DNA of 64,000 bases. Origin: Pseudomonas veronii (GTDB lineage Bacteria; Pseudomonadota; Gammaproteobacteria; Pseudomonadales; Pseudomonadaceae). The translations under genes and the position numbers were made by a program. The notes under the pieces are model-generated. The model worked only from the letters and a program-made list of their open reading frames with translations. It was not told where the DNA came from and made no database searches. Shown here piece after piece: positions 63,203 through 64,000 of this stretch. The stretch spans positions 186,001-250,000 of the forward strand of contig NZ_JYLL01000004.1 of the NCBI RefSeq assembly GCF_001439695.1. Reading direction: 5' to 3'. How positions within the stretch are numbered: position 1 is the stretch's first letter; each line of letters starts with the position of its first letter.

Positions 63203-63709
63203 CTACTCACTGGGCAATAAGCCTTCGGTGAGCATCGATACTGCTTGCTCCGGCGAACTCAGCGCGGTGTCTATGCAAAACGGCGCTTCGGCCCACGCTT
63301 CATATTCGTGATCCAACACAGATTGCCAGGTTGGTGGAATCAACCCGGGAATATCACCCAGCCTCGTTTCTATCCGGCGCCGATGTTCGTTTTTATCCGA
63401 GCAAATCACTTCAATATTTACCAACCGAACACCCGCTTTCGAGGCGGCTTCGTTCCACGCCATTCGGCTTTCGACGACTGGATTTACGCAATCAACGATG
63501 ACCATACGGCCTAGACTAAGATTACTCAGGGCAAGTTCATTCGCGACCATGTAGCCACTGCGTCCCACGTCTTGCGCAAGAGCACCGGAGTTTCGAATCG
63601 CTTGTTCGATCGTATCGATCCGCAGGTAGAGGGCGCCTGTCGTAGCAACGAGGGCCTTGGCGATAGTGGTTTTTCCAGTGCCCGGAAGGCCGCTGAATAC
63701 GATAAGCAT
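63203..63709 (-). CDS. Small P-loop kinase / AAA_33 family ATPase
   Basis: A 168-aa nucleotide-binding protein of the AAA_33/zeta-toxin-like kinase superfamily. Walker A is GLPGTGKTT at 7-15, the Walker-B-like strand is MVIVDCVNP, and the lid region contains RRRIETR. ATG 63709 follows AAGGAC; the longer frame adds a leader unlike the family. These proteins phosphorylate small molecules; the substrate is unknown. It is convergent with the LysR gene and has no partner that would suggest a toxin-antitoxin pair. Confidence 0.8.
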   Translation of the reverse strand: MLIVFSGLPGTGKTTIAKALVATTGALYLRIDTIEQAIRNSGALAQDVGRSGYMVANELALSNLSLGRMVIVDCVNPVVESRMAWNEAASKAGVRLVNIEVICSDKNEHRRRIETRLGDIPGLIPPTWQSVLDHEYEAWAEAPFCIDTALSSPEQAVSMLTEGLLPSE

Positions 63710-64000
63710 TGTCTGTCCTTGGAAGAGTGCGAACACAATGTACCTTGTAACGTCGGTCATCAGATCACCGTTTAAGTTATGCCTCCCACAAGAAATCTGA
63801 CGCCTCCATCATTCCTCCATGGTTCCTCCCATAAAACCCGACATTCTTTGCGCACAATCAGCATCTCTAATGTCATCGCCGATTAAGCGGTGGGCGCTTG
63901 GATGACTAACTGACGGCCTGAAAAAGATACTCCAAGGGTGTCTCAGCAACCCCATGCTTCAATCCCGGCCAGATCAGCCCCCTGCTTCAAATTCAAACCG
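63710..64000. other. Right-edge region, possibly the 3' end of a minus-strand gene
   Basis: No complete gene. On the minus strand a frame open to the window edge ends at 63943 with LKQGADLAGIEAWGC-stop, which could be the tail of a gene beyond the window; 18 codons are too few to judge. Confidence 0.3.

Noticed and set aside
1-64000. tRNA, rRNA, CRISPR array, insertion sequence or prophage
   Set aside because: I looked through the intergenic stretches and saw no cloverleaf, repeat-spacer series, transposase or phage structural gene. A covariance-model scan would be needed to exclude small RNAs.

Overview
The window looks like a piece of a Pseudomonas chromosome, probably fluorescens group: high GC, dense genes, a complete type VI secretion locus, a copABCD copper operon and many MFS and LysR/AraC/GntR genes typical of the genus. 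This is inferred from gene content; no 16S or other marker gene is present. The sequence also contains a full 28-bp XerCD dif site (55635-55662). FtsK-orienting octamers point towards it from both sides, so the window spans the replication terminus.

Layout. 1-2638: a class A flavin monooxygenase with a divergent LysR regulator. 2653-4278: a chemoreceptor with a likely FliA promoter. 4429-14969: one tight ten-gene minus-strand operon made of seven enzymes (thioester-reductase-like protein, class III aminotransferase, SRPBCC protein, acyl-CoA-dehydrogenase-like flavoprotein, SDR, membrane fatty-acid desaturase, DUF3050 haem-oxygenase-fold protein) and an EmrA/EmrB/TolC exporter, with an AraC regulator upstream. 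It reads as a self-contained biosynthesis-and-export cluster for a small lipid-derived, probably aminated product. I do not recognise it as a known pathway, and it is the best candidate here for an undescribed system. 16151-18477: an MHS-type transporter convergent with a second AraC regulator.

19116-47133: a type VI secretion locus, tssA-B-C-hcp-tssE-F-G-clpV-vgrG, then a DUF2169/pentapeptide/DUF3540/DUF4150 cassette, then tssJ-K-L-M, a hybrid histidine kinase and a NarL-type response regulator. Fha, PpkA, PppA and TagF are absent. TssM has a broken Walker A motif, the first receiver of the kinase lacks its aspartate, and the VgrG has an AT-rich C-terminal extension. A 17-nt sequence is repeated exactly upstream of tssA and of hcp. 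A PPK2 polyphosphate kinase follows.

48411-54317: copper resistance genes copD, copC, copB, copA, a CopZ-like chaperone behind a clear CueR-type operator, a Met-rich periplasmic protein and a small membrane protein. 54692-56462: a small membrane protein, the dif site and a hexapeptide acetyltransferase. 56585-63115: a probable sugar-acid catabolic region (amidohydrolase, two MFS permeases, GntR regulator, gluconate-5-dehydrogenase-like SDR, divergent LysR) with a likely gene remnant. 63203-63709: a small P-loop kinase. I saw no tRNA, rRNA, CRISPR array or intact insertion sequence.
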